64,000 nucleotides of DNA, taken from assembly GCA_015680685.1 (NCBI GenBank), contig MNCI01004872.1, forward strand, positions 1 to 64,000, read 5' to 3'. The translations under genes and the position numbers were made by a program. Positions 34,752-47,940 of the stretch are shown in pieces. Every line of letters begins with the position of its first letter. Within the stretch, counting starts at the first letter, position 1. Under the pieces are notes generated by a model, which saw nothing but the letters and a program-made list of their open reading frames with translations, was not told the origin of the DNA and did not search any database. Source of the DNA: Gnetum montanum (lineage: Eukaryota > Streptophyta > Gnetopsida > Gnetales > Gnetaceae).

Positions 34752-37700
34752 TGTAACATCCTCATTCCTAATCTTAGGTTGGATAACATTACATTGGGTA
34801 TAAACCTTAATGGATGATTAGCAAGGATAAAGAAAAGAAAATATTAAATGAATATATGCAATGAAAAGAAATAGAAAGGAAGCCTATGGTGAAGCCATGA
34901 CCAAAGGACAAGATGAAAACTAAAAGTTGATCAAAAGATATAATATATCATAAAATAAAAATATAAAATGAATTAAAAGAAATATAATAGTCATAATGAG
35001 AACATATAATTAAAAATTTAAAATCTTCATAAATAACTTGCATGATAACAATGATTTAGTCAAACATAGTCTCTGAATCCAAATGTGTGAATGATAGAGA
35101 GATCATGTTTAAACAAATGCTACAACCAACTACATGCATAGCTAAACAATGTACAAACCTAGAAGGATAATAAAATATAAGAGCTCTAAATAAACAATCA
35201 CATGAAACATTTCCATACTCCACCAAGCTCTAGAAACCTATAAAAAAAAAGAATGTTAATATAAAATTGAGTGAGAAACCTTTGCATATCCTCTAATAAA
35301 AAAGTGGATAGAGATGATAGTGGCTAGGTGAGGCATGATTAACCTACAAAACATGGTATTGTAAATACACAAATCAAGAAACCAAGAATGTACAATCATA
35401 ATAATCCAAAACAAACATTACTAAATTTAAAAAATCATCATTCCACTCATTGCAAACAAGGAGGCTAGCACGCATTGCACTCAATTTCAAATGTGTTAAA
35501 TTTGTTGTGTAAAATTTTTAAATTCCACACCAAATATTGAACTATCATGTAAATGGATTTATCATTAGCATCAAACTAAATGAGAGGTACCATCCAAAAC
35601 CTACCTCATATATTCCTAAACTACCATTGCTAGAGACATTATCCAAGACTTACCTCTAACATTCTAGAGTACTGAACAAAGGATCAATAAGCCATGGGAT
35701 CATCCTCTTACGTACGATGAGGCCTAAAATGAAAGCCACATTGATACATCCTAGTGAAGATCAATCACCAAACATTTCTAGGAAGCCCATCTTCAACTAA
35801 CCACACAACTCAATGCTAGCTCCAAAATCCAAATACTTAAAAGAATAACCAAACATGGTAAAGCAAACATTGATAGTGGAGAACTAAAAAGAAACTAAAA
35901 GAGTCTAATAATTTAAGAGATCTCATTAAAGGCACCAAACACACATGGATAGGTTGTAGAAATTAACTTCCAAATGGATTCAACTAAATTCTAGCATCAT
36001 TAGGGAACCAAGAGCATCATCCAAGGAAATTACAAAGTGTCAAGGAATTAACCAAATGATACAAACATGTCCAAATGGATGTTTACCAATACTTGAAGAC
36101 TTGTTAAATAATTCAAGAGTTCAAAGTAAGATAAGTGAATTTATGATGAGCATGAGACATTACAAAACTAAGAAGACCAATTTAGAGCTACATTGGAAAA
36201 CTAGGCTAAAAAATTGATGATTGTACTAAAAATTCCATTTGTATGAAAGAAATATTTGATTACAAGAGAAATTACCTAGGAGATGTCTTTGGAGTGGAAA
36301 GACATTAGTTGGTAGAAGAGAAAGATACCATTTTTTTTAGAAATACATCTTTGAAGAGGAGAAAGACATCTTGTAGTTTGAAAAACATCTTTTAAAAGAC
36401 ATATTATGAACTTGAAATACATATTTCACTTGGATAAGATGTCTTGCTAGAGAAAAAGATGTCTTGTTATAATTATCTAACTTATGGGAAAGACATCTCA
36501 CCAATTTTCAAGAAGTCTAGTTCAAGTAAAATAAGATCAAAATCAACTAGAAGAGAATTAAAACAAAGGATCAAATACCAAGAACACCAAGACCAAGGGG
36601 AAAGTTAGAGATCTAACTAGTATGAAAACATAAACAAGAGATGAATAGAAAGAAAAAAGAGAATAACCAATAGAAAAATCAAATTCTCATAATGCATGGA
36701 GGAATACAAGCATAATAATGAAAATTTAATTCACACAACCATGGAAACATAAGGATAATAAGGAGGATTCTTATAATAAGCAAAACCTTAAGATATTGAA
36801 GGGAGAAGATCATGGTAAAATTAAGATGCTAAACAAAGGGGAAAAATTCAAAATTTAAAATAAATGATAAAATTGGGCTTTCCTCATAATTGTAACTGAA
36901 TAAAAAATGATGTCAAAATAGAGAAATCTAGCAATAGAGACAAAACAAAGAATTAAAATTGTAAATCACTTAAAATTCATAATAGGAAAACCAAAACCCA
37001 AAAAATCATTAGTACCAAATTCTCACAAAACTCATACCCTAAACCAAAAAAAAAGATGATAATTATAGCTATGAAATTAAAAATAAAATCAAAAAATTTT
37101 GCAATCTATTCAATCAAAGCAATAGCAAATCTCAAAAAAATGTATAGATCTATAAAATATAATTTAATAGAATCCATCCCATGTACATGCACACAAAACC
37201 ATATAAATTTACAGCAAATTGCAGAAAGGCCAAGATTACTCATCTCAAATATGCATGAAGAAATCCACACAAATACAATAAAACATCAAAATGAATATAC
37301 TGATGAGACAATATGATCAAGTAATCTCTAGCATCCTCACAAACCCTGGATTCTAGTAGCACCTCATCTTCTTACATGTAAATATATCAAGATGTATGGA
37401 TTGTAGGAGTCATGGATGTTTTAACAAGAGGTTGTTAAAAATAACATAGAGGAAATCAAGCTAGTTTTCACAACAAAAGTTTCACTATGAAAATAATTTT
37501 ACTATTCATGTCCTTAACTCATGTAACTTTTTCATTGTCTTTTCTTTTCCATGTAACATATCCACAATGCAAAAAATTCAAATAACATATGCTAATAATA
37601 TCTCAAGGTAGCTAAACATAATAAATCTCATTAAATTAAATTAAATATAAAAATAGCTAGCTACTATTAGAATATACCAAGCAAAATCATAAGTTTGCAA

Positions 37701-37938
37701 CCATGACATTCTTTCACTCAAACCTTTTCATACTCATCAATAGGATTAGTGCATATATGCTAGATGAAATAACATATATCATAAATATCAAAAGAAATAC
37801 ATAATTAAATTAATCCATGCATGCCACAAAGCTCATGAAGGAAAACATATGTAGATACATTAAATATTAAATGCACAAAACTTGTAACTATCTAACAAGC
37901 ATAACATACCCATGCATCCAAAATAATAGGGTATTACA
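34752..37938. mobile_element. 3.19-kb non-coding insertion with LTR-type ends (possible long solo LTR)
   Basis: It starts TGTAACATCC and ends GGGTATTACA, giving TG...CA ends in an imperfect 10-bp inverted repeat, and is flanked by perfect AGTCA duplications. Removing it restores the RT reading of the surrounding pol, so the boundaries are firm. No domain is recognisable inside. The 86-codon frame at 37056-37316 has no recognisable similarity. I found no second internal copy of either end, so it is either a solo LTR about 3.2 kb long or a non-autonomous element whose LTRs have diverged. A cluster of AGATGTCT-type motifs lies at 36270-36530. Confidence 0.75.
36270..36530. repeat. Cluster of AGATGTCT / AGACATCT motifs
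   Basis: About ten near-copies in both orientations, such as GAGATGTCTTT (36275), AAAGACATCTTG (36363), AAGATGTCTTG (36437) and AAAGACATCTC (36490). It lies inside the 3.19-kb insertion, which is unrelated by its ends to the copia LTRs carrying the same motif. Confidence 0.82.
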
Positions 37939-38700
37939 AGTCACCTAATTGTTTAAGAGGGCATAGTTCTTGGACATCTTAAAGAGAGTGATTAAGGTGA
38001 ACTCTAAAAAGGATAAGATCATACAAGGCATCACCCAAAGGCCACAAACAATTAAATATTTCAAATTACTCCTTAACCATACTAGGTAGTATGAAAGATT
38101 TATTAAGAATTTATCAAAAATTGCAAAACCAATAGTAGAGTTAACTAAGAAAGATATATCATTTTTTTGATCAGAGGATTCTAAAAAAGAATTTGAATTT
38201 TTAAAGTAGAAACTTGTAGAAACTTCAATTTTACAAGTAGTAGACTAGTCAAAGCCATTTTACATAATGATAGATAAATCTAATTATGTATTAAGAGCTA
38301 TACTTACACATCTAGATGATTAAAAATGTCCACATTATATCCACTACATAAGTAGAAGCATTATGAAATCAAAACTCAACCACATCACTTTAGAGAAAGA
38401 ACTAATGCTAATGGTGCACACCCTAGATAGGTTTAAACATTATGTGGTTGACTATCCTATTTATGTACACCTAGATCATATTGCCATTTAGTTCCTAATG
38501 AATAAACTCATAGTTAGTCTATATGTCATACAATGATTTGTAATCTTACAAGAATTTAATATCATAATGATTGATAGAAAGGACACCAAAAACATAGTTT
38601 CCAATCATTTGTCTTGTTTGGAATGGGAAAAGAACATTGACGAAGAACCTCTCTTAGACCAATTTCTAGATGAATTATTATTTTTCAAAGTTATGATAGT
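37939..38700 (+). pseudogene. Plus-strand RT C-terminus and RNase H, Athila-like
   Basis: This continues the RT split at 34751. RT connection: IKVNSKKDKIIQGITQRPQTI, YERFIKNLSKIAKPIVELTK and FEFLK. RNase H: SKPFYIMIDKSNYVLRAIL with the catalytic Asp (38255-38310), ITLEKELMLMVHTLDRFKHY with the Glu (38390-38440), YPIYVHLDHIAI with the Asp (38455-38490), FLMNK and LVILQEFNIIMIDRKDTKN, SNHLSCLEWEKNIDEEPLL and DQFLDELLFFKVM (38600-38698). The frame is kept over long runs with only occasional stops, better than most of this window. Confidence 0.87.
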
Positions 38701-38819
38701 TTCATAATTAACAAAAAATCCATGATTTTTTTTATCTCACTTACCTAATAACACATGAAATCCCTAATAAATGTGATAAATGAAAGAAGAAACAATTTTG
38801 ATATTAGATAAAATGCTTC

Positions 38820-40087
38820 ATGGAAATAATCGATAATATTTATAAAATATATGTTGATATTATGATTCAACAGTGTGTACCTAATGAAAACCAATGACGA
38901 GTCCTTCAAGATGCATATGAAGGATATGTAGGGATCATTATGGATGTAGATAAATAGTTATAAAAATTATTATGGTTGGATACTTTTATCATAATCTCTT
39001 TAGTGATGCATACTACCCTACAAAATCATATGAATAATTTCAAGGAGATGGGAGGATGATAGCTATATTTGAAGGACCATGATAGTGGATTCAACAATTG
39101 GAATCATTCAACATATGGGATATTGATTTTATGGATCATATCATATCCATGTTAAATAGAAATTCCTATATAATTTTTGCTATTGACTATTACACTAAGT
39201 TGGTAAAAGTTGCCATTATAACATACTACATAACTACTATAGCTACTAAATTGTTTTAGTAGCATGTGTTAAATGGTTTGATATATCAGTGGAATTGATT
39301 TTAGATAATGGTATGCCTTTCATGGGTGATATCTTTAATAAGATGACGAAATGCCTATGGATTAAACACAAATTGACAACACTATATTACCCTTAAGAGA
39401 ATGGTTAAGAAAACGTTACAAATAAGGAAATTACAAGAATCTTAATAACAATGATTAGAAGATATAGTAAAGATTGGATTAAAAAAATTAAATGATGCTT
39501 TATGAGTTTATTAATCTACATGGAAATTTCCTATAGGCTATTCATCCTAAAATTTAATATATGGGAAATTATCTAATCTACCCATTCAAGATAAACTTCA
39601 TACACTAACAACTTTGTGTGACTTAGATAGTAATATTATTCTAGTGCAAAAATAACAATTAATGAGCCTAAACATGCTAGATGAAAATAAAATGATAACA
39701 CTTATGCATAATGAAATTAACAAGAACTACACCAAATAGAGACATGATACCTAATTTGAAGATTTAGAAATTAAACTAGGAGATAAGGTTCTTTACTATA
39801 ATTCTAATCATGTGTCTCAATGCATGAAATTGCAAATACTTTTAGGGGAATCTTATATTTTTCATGCCAACTATACATTTGGTTCCTTGCAAATTTACCA
39901 TCCAAATAACCCATATAAGCTAATATTAGTCCACATTCAATAACTCAAGCCATTTAGGAAAGACGTTAGCTATATGACCATAGCTTCCTCATCCACCACA
40001 TCTATCCCCTAATCCATTTTCCAAATCTTCTCCTCAAAACTTAGTTATAAGGAAGATACTCATTCTATTTGGGCTTTGAAAATGTGA
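38820..40087 (+). pseudogene. Plus-strand Athila-like integrase, broken
   Basis: N-terminal: DAYEGYVGIIMDVDK and LLWLDTFI (38910-38990). The catalytic core has WGIDFMDHI (39119-39145), IIFAIDYYTKLVKVA (39173-39220), LDNGMPFMGDIFNKM (39302-39345) and YYP-ENG-ENVTNKEI (39385-39430). All three acidic residues (D, D, E) can still be read. C-terminal: RRYSKDWIKKIK, LPIQDKLHTLTTL, LDENKMITLMHNEINKNYTK and LGDKVLYYNSNHVSQ. The reading ends with a stop at 40087 after KEDTHSIWALKM. Stops in the core prevent function. Confidence 0.84.
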
Positions 40088-40654
40088 TTTTTACTCTTTT
40101 TATTTAAAATTGTTTTCTTATTTTTCATAGTTTTTTTGATTTTTTATTTATTTGATAATTTCAAATTGTTAGTACATTTCCCTTTTCTTGATACTTGTTA
40201 CTCTTTATTATTTTGAGAATTTTATATTTTATTAAGTTATTTATCTTATGGTTTAATAATATTTCAATCATTATTTGTTAATAAAGTTACCAATTATATG
40301 CAAGAAATAATTTCATTTGAGGAAATATTGTTCTACGATATTAGATTACTGAAGGTGTAATTATGCATAATAGTGATATTACAACATCCATCCCTTCATT
40401 TCCATTAATAAGAGGGTCTTACCATGGGAACAATATGATTCTTATCAAATTTGAAACTAAAATGAATCCATGGTGAATAAATCTTGAAGGAAAACAAAAG
40501 GACTAAAAGGGTTGAATAAAGATATGACATCAAATAAATTTGTTAATTCCTTGGTCTTCCACCCTAGATTCCACTACTTCCATGTTGATGCACTACCATT
40601 CATGTTTTTATTATCTTTGAGAAGTCATACTTCTATGAAATTATTCCCTTGTTA
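40088..40654. other. 3' non-coding region after the plus-strand pol; no gene seen
   Basis: T-rich sequence with no domain. By position it is the 3' internal region of the plus-strand gypsy copy. Confidence 0.5.
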
Positions 40655-40935
40655 CATCACTAGAAAGACATGAGACTAATGCCAAAGGTCATCCTTGGGT
40701 ATGGGTAATAAAATAAATAAATAAATAAATCCTTATAAAAAATCATTCTTAGGATATCACTAGAAAGACATGCAGCCCATGCCTAAAGGTAGGCTACTTT
40801 TGAGAATCTCATGGTCTCTTAAACTAATTTCATCATATTACTAGAAAGAAATGTTACCCATGCTTAAAGATGCACTGTGATGAGATTAGCATTAGCTATG
40901 AGATTAGAAAGACATGTTATCAATGCTTGAAGATG
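40655..40935. repeat. Degenerate tandem repeat, four units
   Basis: Four units start near 40657, 40756, 40836 and 40898. Each carries ACTAGAAAGACATG or a close variant followed by an ATGCCTAAAGGT-like segment; spacing falls from about 99 to 62 bp. An (AAAT)n run lies at 40708-40733. The unit core AGAAAGACATG resembles the motif in the AGACATCT clusters. Tandem repeats in the 3' untranslated region are known from plant Ty3/gypsy elements, especially the Tat/Ogre group. Confidence 0.75.
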
Positions 40936-42779
40936 ATCCTCTAACTAATGGTCAAGAATCATTAAAATTAATGACACTGATTAATTAATTATTTTTAATA
41001 AACCTCACAAATATTTTCCAATTTTTCATTATTGAGTGGTTTTTTTCTAAATATGGTGGATAGTTAGTCTCATGATGGTGGCCTAGGACGATGCAATGTG
41101 GCATCACTAGCAAGTAGATTGGACTTAGTATGAACCCTATGAATAGGTATATTAATCATTTTAATCATTCTTATCACATAGGATCCATTATAACCATGGT
41201 AAGGTACATCATGTCCCACTTATTTGATCCCTTCTAGCTCAATTTTACTTGATTGTTAAGTTTAAATTTAAATTTAATGATTTTTTATAACATAGTGCAT
41301 GAGTTTAACTATGATAGTTGCATGGTTGTATTGAAATAAAGATATGCCTCACATTTAATTTCTTAAGTACCTATAGACATCTATACAAATGGTTATACAA
41401 GGGAATTAAGGATAGGAGCATGCTTTAGAAAGGATTCACTTGTATGACTATTGGGGATCATATTCATGAACCAATTTCACACTCTTATTATTATTATAAG
41501 ACCTACATTGATGCATTATTATAAGACCTACTTCTCTTCAAATTTTATTGGATTTTAATAATATTTTCATTTTTTCTTAATCTCCCTAATTCTGATTCAA
41601 TTTAAAAATTAAATGACTTATTTTCATCATCTTCAATTCTTCAAACCATAGACAAAACTCACCCTCTAGTCTAGCATTCCTAAAAGATTCTTGGTATCCA
41701 TAGAACATAATAAATGGTGAAATTTTTGGTCCTTCAATAAGGCAAAATATTGATTTTTAGCTAGTAATATCATAGCTACAATATCATAAGTTTTGCAATA
41801 TTATAGCTACAATATTACCATTATAAATTAGTACGTATACTCGGTGACCATTAGTAATTTTTCACATTTACATTCAAATGCATAGGGAGTTTTTACCATA
41901 TCCTGAGACTAGAGATTTCCAAGATCCATAGTTTTCACTTCAAGATTCTAATTCAAATAATTAAAAAATCATTAAATTCTTAGTGTTGATTTTGTTATCA
42001 TTGGGGAAACTAAGCATCATTTTGAAAAAATTTCTAAAACCTTGTTTTTGAATAGACTAAGATAACCTACACTAAGAATGATAAAATCAAGTTGAAATTT
42101 AACTAAAAATTACATGATTTAATTACCTTGGAGTCTAGGAAACAATATTTTATAATTATCTTATGAAATTAATGTTATATTTTTATAATTTTTGATTAGA
42201 ACCAAAAGAGTGAAAAAGGTGAAATTCATTATGAAAAATATTTGAAAAGTGAACTATTGATCCTTGGTGATTACAAATGGCATCCAAGTAGATTCTTAAA
42301 GCTAGAAGGCCCTCATAACTATGTGAGAAGAGTCCAAGAGATGAATGTGGTAGAGGAAGAGAATGTGGAAGATACCAACTGCAATAGTCCCATGCAGAAG
42401 AATAAGAGGCATAATCTAGATTAGTGCATCAATTGACAGGTGATCCACTAGCCATGGTCAATGAGACTATATCATAAAAAATGTAGTGTGATTTGGTCAA
42501 TAACTTCTAAAGATATTATTAATGTAAACTACAAAGAATACTTGTGTATATTATTGTGTTTAATAAGTGTAAAAGAGATATGATCAGTATAATACATGAG
42601 ATACACATGCTCTCATGATTAGAGAAGAGAAAATATTTATAATTTTATGTTTTATAATTTTTATGTATTTTATAACTATAAGAATAAAATAATAAATAAC
42701 AAATATGTATTACAAATCCTTTTAGGATAAGTGATAATGATCACACATACATGCATGAATGGATTGTATTACCTAAAGG
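40936..42779. other. No recognisable gene
   Basis: AT-rich sequence with no domain recognised. A 60-codon plus frame at 42242-42424 is charged and low in hydrophobic residues, but resembles nothing I know. The 3' LTR of the plus-strand gypsy copy should lie here; I could not define its ends. Confidence 0.4.
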
Positions 42780-43465
42780 GACAAGTGCAACACCTTACAT
42801 AAAAAACATGAAATAACTACTAGTCATAACCTTGATGGCTCAACACCATGTCATACAATTATTTTCTTCTTAAATAAGAAAAAATAATCATAGCTCAATG
42901 TAATGGAATTAAATAAATAAATGAATTAATAACTTAATTAATAAATGCATATGATAAGCATGAGATTTGTATTTTTGATGTTTTTATAGTTTAAGGTATT
43001 TAAGTCACAAAACATAGGAAAAACCATGAACTTAATTCATCATCCATAATGTTGAACTCTGCATCAAATACATGGTTTCGAGCTAAGAAAGTAAAGTAAC
43101 ACTCTAATAGAGTATAACCACACTTGTAAAAGTAACAACTTAAAAATACATAAAATATGAGAAAAATACACTTACCTAAGGGAAATAAAGCTCTCTACAC
43201 AAAACCAAATGCCAAAAGCTCAAAATTCTTAAAATGAAGTCCAAAATATCAAGGTTATATGTAAAGAGATAAACCAAAATATTTATAATATTTGTCATGA
43301 AAAAGTTTAAGTTTGTTAGTGATAGGGCATCCATGGACATCTATCAACGCATCCTAGTAATTTCAAATTATGATCTGAGTAAAGTTGGATAATAATGATT
43401 AGGCAAGAGGTGCATCAATGCCTCTATAATGATGTAGGAGGTGCATCAATACTCTAGTATTAACA
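42780..43465 (-). mobile_element. Possible LTR of a minus-strand gypsy element (one end defined)
   Basis: The right edge looks like an LTR start read on the minus strand: a purine-rich tract (TGGTTGTGGGGGATA at 43466-43480) followed by TGTTAATAC. Just inside are GATGCACCTCCTACATC-like phrases that resemble the U3 of the Athila-like family. The left edge is a guess. A second, similar edge may exist at about 47129 (GATGTTAATGCACCCCC on the minus strand). Confidence 0.35.
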
Positions 43466-43480
43466 TATCCCCCACAACCA
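43466..43480 (-). other. Possible polypurine tract
   Basis: The minus strand reads TGGTTGTGGGGGATA, then TG; this resembles the polypurine tracts at 14048 and 19357. Confidence 0.4.
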
Positions 43481-43869
43481 ACATTGACTAGAAAATTTGT
43501 ATCAAAGCTCAAACCAAGGGGAACATGTCCTAAGGACCATACGATGCTTGAATGAAGTTACAAATATCCTAAGAAATTTAAGACATGCACATAACCGAGA
43601 ATGTGATATAAGAAGTAAGGGTACAAGCTTGGGAGATTCAAACCTTAATCGAACATGATAAAAATATAAACACTAGATGTACGTGACACTTTTCAAGTTC
43701 AAGACATACAATTAACTTACAAAATACCATTAGATGAGTCATAATTTCTCTAGAACTAAGTAAAGCTGGTCCCATAGCTTTAACATATTAAAATATAAAA
43801 CATAGACTAGATGCTTCATAAGGTCAATGTGAAGGAATTAAAAATATACAAAATGGATCATGATTATAG

Positions 43870-46400
43870 TTCAATATAAGTGATCTTAATGAGAAGAGCT
43901 AGGGGGTGATGGCTAAGGATAATATTCCCTAACGTTCATGCCTGGTATGAGAAGAAGATTAACATGTTGGGCATGGACATATAAAATATTTTCATTTGTG
44001 TCTCAAGGTCTATCACCCTAGCTTGAAGTTACTTGTTCTATTCATGCATTAATCCTTGATCCCATAACAATGCCTATAGATGTTAATTTGCATTTTCTTG
44101 AAACTACTCATGGTGCTATCTTACTTGTATAAGCTTGTATTGAGTGACCTATAACTTGATGAATGCTCTATGGGTTCACTCTTCTAGTTCACTTTATGAT
44201 CTCCTTTTAGAAGTTTGGACAACATGTAGATATCGTCTTTAGTTGGCTTATATATCTTTCTTATCTTCCTTACGTTTCCTCTTAAGAACCACCACTTCTA
44301 GTTTGTGGTAAGGGATATAAATGTTGTCTAGGAGTTCCATCTTCTCTTGTAGTGTTGATTCACTTGTAACTTTGTGATAGAGTTTGGCATACAAGGCATA
44401 AAATTTCTTCTTAACTTCTCATTGCTCTCCAATCATCCTCTCATTTAAAAGAGCTACCAATTTGTCTAAGCTATGGACCTTGACATCCTAGGCTTCCTAC
44501 TCAATCATGTATAATTTCATAGGCTTGCTAGTTTCCCAGGTTATTTTCTCTGCTAGCTCTTTTCATACATTCCAACATTCCTTTTTAGTATGGAGGTATT
44601 TGTTCTATAACTACGCCATGATTTAGCTTTCATTCTTAAGCATTTGTACTTGTGAGAGAGATCAAGTACTTATTTTCCTTTTCTTGGCTCATCTTCTCCT
44701 AGTCCTTGAATTGATTCTTTAGCACATAGATCTACCTCTCTAGGTCATCATTCATGAACAATGCTTCTTCCCATACTTGTCATGTCTTGAACAGTTTAGC
44801 CTACATGTGCTTAATCCATACCCTAGACATGATAGTTGAGGGTGAAAATACCAATGGTATAATATTATTTAATTATTACACTAACCATCATACCTCTCTA
44901 TAACTTCCTTAGATAAGATGTCCTATTAGCATTAGTGGCTTTTAGCTTGACTTTTACTTTTATCAATTTCATTTCCATTGCACTATGAATTTTTCTCAAC
45001 ATGATCTTGGCACTTGGATCTACCTTTTGTTCTTCCTCTATTTATTATTTAGTTTAATATTAATCAGTAGGTACTTTTAGGACCTCTACAACATGGTGGG
45101 CATTATGCAAGCTACATCTTGGTTAGTGTGAAGAAGAGATATTGCTTGATGACATATTGGTGTGAGATGGAATGAAACTCCCATGATGGATTATGGATGG
45201 ATTATTTGATGAGGAAGAAATTCAAGGATATCCTTATATTATCATCACTCATGATGACTCCTAGCATGTTAAGAATATTACTACCAAGCTATTGGCATTC
45301 CTTCATATGGATCATTACAATTTGATCCTCTCATTCTATATGCATAATGAGCTGAAATCCATCAACAAGAAGAGGTTCTTGGCTCTATTTGATGTTAAAA
45401 CCAAGTTTCTAGGACATCAATTAGCTAGGATGTCATACCTAAGCTAATGATGATGCCAAAGGTACTATAGATGCTCTTGTGGATCTTGCATAGAGTTAGT
45501 AGTAATGCCTAAGATATTATAGGTATCCTTGTGGGTCTTGTAAAAAAGATGATCTAATCTAGGATGCCTCCATTGATGATGTATTATATTTTGAACTAGG
45601 TATTACCCTAATGAATTTAGGACATCATCTTGAGACCAAAACCATGATGTTCTTATAGTCCACCATCCCTGATGAAGTGGAATGTCTTTCAACCTAATTG
45701 AGTATGCCTACCAAATCACATAATTTTTTGAATAGCCCTAGAAAGATATAAATTTCCCTATTTTCTCTAGATACATTCTCAATAATTTGATTTAAGGCTT
45801 TGAACAAGAATCAGGAGTCATTAATTATGCATTTCCTCCTCTACATTACCAAAATATTTACCCCCCAAGAAAATATGTTTGATGATATGTTGGTGGACAT
45901 GATGTTATAAGTCACAATCTTGTACATGGAATTCTAGACCATATAAAGTTTAGACATCTTAACATCCTTCTAGACCATATCAAAGGCCTCTTATAGGATC
46001 TTTGTCTTGAGCTAAATTTAATCTTATGAGTTAGTGATCATCAATTATTACTAGACTCATTTGAAAATCTTGTGATAATTTCCCATGTTGAAATGAGCAT
46101 AGGAGTTCCACTAACAAATGGCATGGTATCATTCATAGCAATATTTAGGTAGAATTGTTCCACCTCATGTTAATACCATGTAAAAAGTTGGATGATGTAG
46201 TTTTAAAAATTCATCCTTTGAAGTGTTTTATTAAGTTCTAGTAGAATAAACTCAAGGAATTGGTGGTAGTTATTTTAATCATGGATGGGTCTTCCTTGTA
46301 CATTATTCACATCCATGCCTTATTTCACATCATTTGCATCTAGATTGTCCCTTGTTAGCTCTTCCAACACCTATTTAGAAGATCCTTACCAAATATGTAC
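43870..46400 (-). pseudogene. Decayed ORF resembling the extra ORF behind Athila-like pol
   Basis: Read on the minus strand, 44850-44000 is rich in Glu, Lys, Gln and Leu without long hydrophobic runs, and has the same coiled-coil character and position as 19400-21020 of the complete element. The part at 45060-46400 is comparably placed to 21230-22500, but only short phrases can be read. Stops are frequent. The call rests on composition, orientation and context, not on clear sequence identity. Confidence 0.3.
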
Positions 46401-47740
46401 TTGATCCAAAGATTGAGAGCATGGATATCTCTCTATGTATCTTACTCTCAAGGGAGGCCTCTTAGGTACATGTGTTAGATTCAAAAACCATTATTTTTCC
46501 TTATATTCATTTAATATTAGTGATTTTCTTATAGGATCACAGCCCAAGGATTGAGATTTTTCAATCTCATCCTTGGTTGACCTATAAAAATCTAAATGTA
46601 GTCGCCTAAACATGATGAGATATGAAAAATAATAAAAAATAAGCAAGTCCCGCCTAGGCATGATACTATTGTTGTAAAAAATGCACATTTTCATAATAAT
46701 AAGTATAACCTTTAGAGTCACAAGAGAAACATAATCACAATGGTAAAAAAAAGCTATTCATGAATAAATATATATAATGTGATAATGTTTTAAGTAATCA
46801 CTAAAATTATAAAGTACATACTTGAATTAATGTTTCTTTCTACAATTGAGTTATAAGACACCTACCTTGAATCACACAAATGATATCAATGGAAAGAATA
46901 AGAAAAAAATACTAATAAAATTTCAATGAATCTAAGTTATGATGAAAATCAAATAAATTTTTGCTTGTTTAGATTAATAGAAATAAAGGAAATAAAGGTA
47001 AAGAAAGGAAAATTCATAAAACTGGCTTTGAGGCTTATCCTTCTTTCATCAGGGTTTGTTGACATAGGAGGGATGTGGTGACATAGGAATGTCAACATTC
47101 CAATGCTAATGTAGGGGGTGCATTAACATCCCTTCTTCCAAGAAAAAATTATAAACCTTAACTTTTTCATGAATTTTCTTACCTTTGCCAATCCTCTAGG
47201 AATTCAAAAAAAAATACCAAACTCATATAAAATGTTAAGAATTAACCTAAACAAGACATAAGGAAACGAAAAAGATTAAGACATGAAACTTACCTTGGAT
47301 GACATCCAAACTTATATGATTTAAATAATAATGTCAAATATATTCATTCCCATGAAACAAAGACTAGAAAATAGAGGGAATTATGAGAAATGAGAGTTAG
47401 AGATAACACCCAATGATCAAATGAATAGGTAAAAGTGAGGCAAGATGGGAATAGACTATCATGATCAAACCTAAAGCTCACAGAGTTACAACCACATAAA
47501 TGGAAGATCAATTAAGTACCTTATGCTATGTAGTCACCATCATCTCATGGGGGATAAGCTCAAGTTTACTTGTTCATAATGTCAAGCTATCAAGGTTTTA
47601 CAAATAGACCCTTCCATAGTAGGTACCTATCTTTCTTGGTCTTATAAAATGTGTTGATGGAATGGTGTAGGGGAACCTCTTCTGATCCCCTTATTCATCC
47701 CTACATGTGTATTTTTCATGTTTTAGAATTTATGGAGATA
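46401..47740. other. No recognisable gene; possible LTR edge
   Basis: AT-rich. Near 47060-47140 a direct GACATAGGAGGG / GACATAGGAATG pair and a CATTAACATCCC edge suggest an LTR boundary. The minus frame of 76 codons at 46491-46721 is not recognised. Confidence 0.35.
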
Positions 47741-47749
47741 TCTTTATTA

Positions 47750-47940
47750 GGATCTAGAACCATGTAGAAGATGTCTTGAGTCTAGTGGGAGAAGTCTTGG
47801 ATTTAGAGGAGATGTCTTAGTGGAGACATCTTTCCAATAGTGGAGATGTCTTTAGAAAGATGTCTTGAGGTAGAGGAGACATCTCACTCATGGAGGAGAC
47901 ATTTTCCAAAAATAGTAGATATCTTGCTCGAAGGTTGTGT
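47750..47940. repeat. Cluster of AGATGTCT / AGACATCT motifs
   Basis: About nine copies in 190 bp, the densest cluster in the window, for example AAGATGTCTTG (47771), GGAGATGTCTTAG (47800), GAGACATCTTTCC (47815), GGAGATGTCTTTAG (47841) and GGAGACATCTCAC (47876). Most are followed by G-rich spacers (GGAGGAG). The surrounding 47700-48540 reads like a plus-oriented LTR or untranslated region. Confidence 0.85.

Noticed and set aside
37056-37316. 86-codon plus frame inside the 3.19-kb insertion
   Set aside because: Low-complexity Lys/Ile/Asn composition, no similarity seen, and the surrounding insertion is non-coding.
40655-40935. CRISPR-like spaced repeats
   Set aside because: Units are diverged, spacing is uneven and the spacers are themselves similar; the setting is a plant retroelement.
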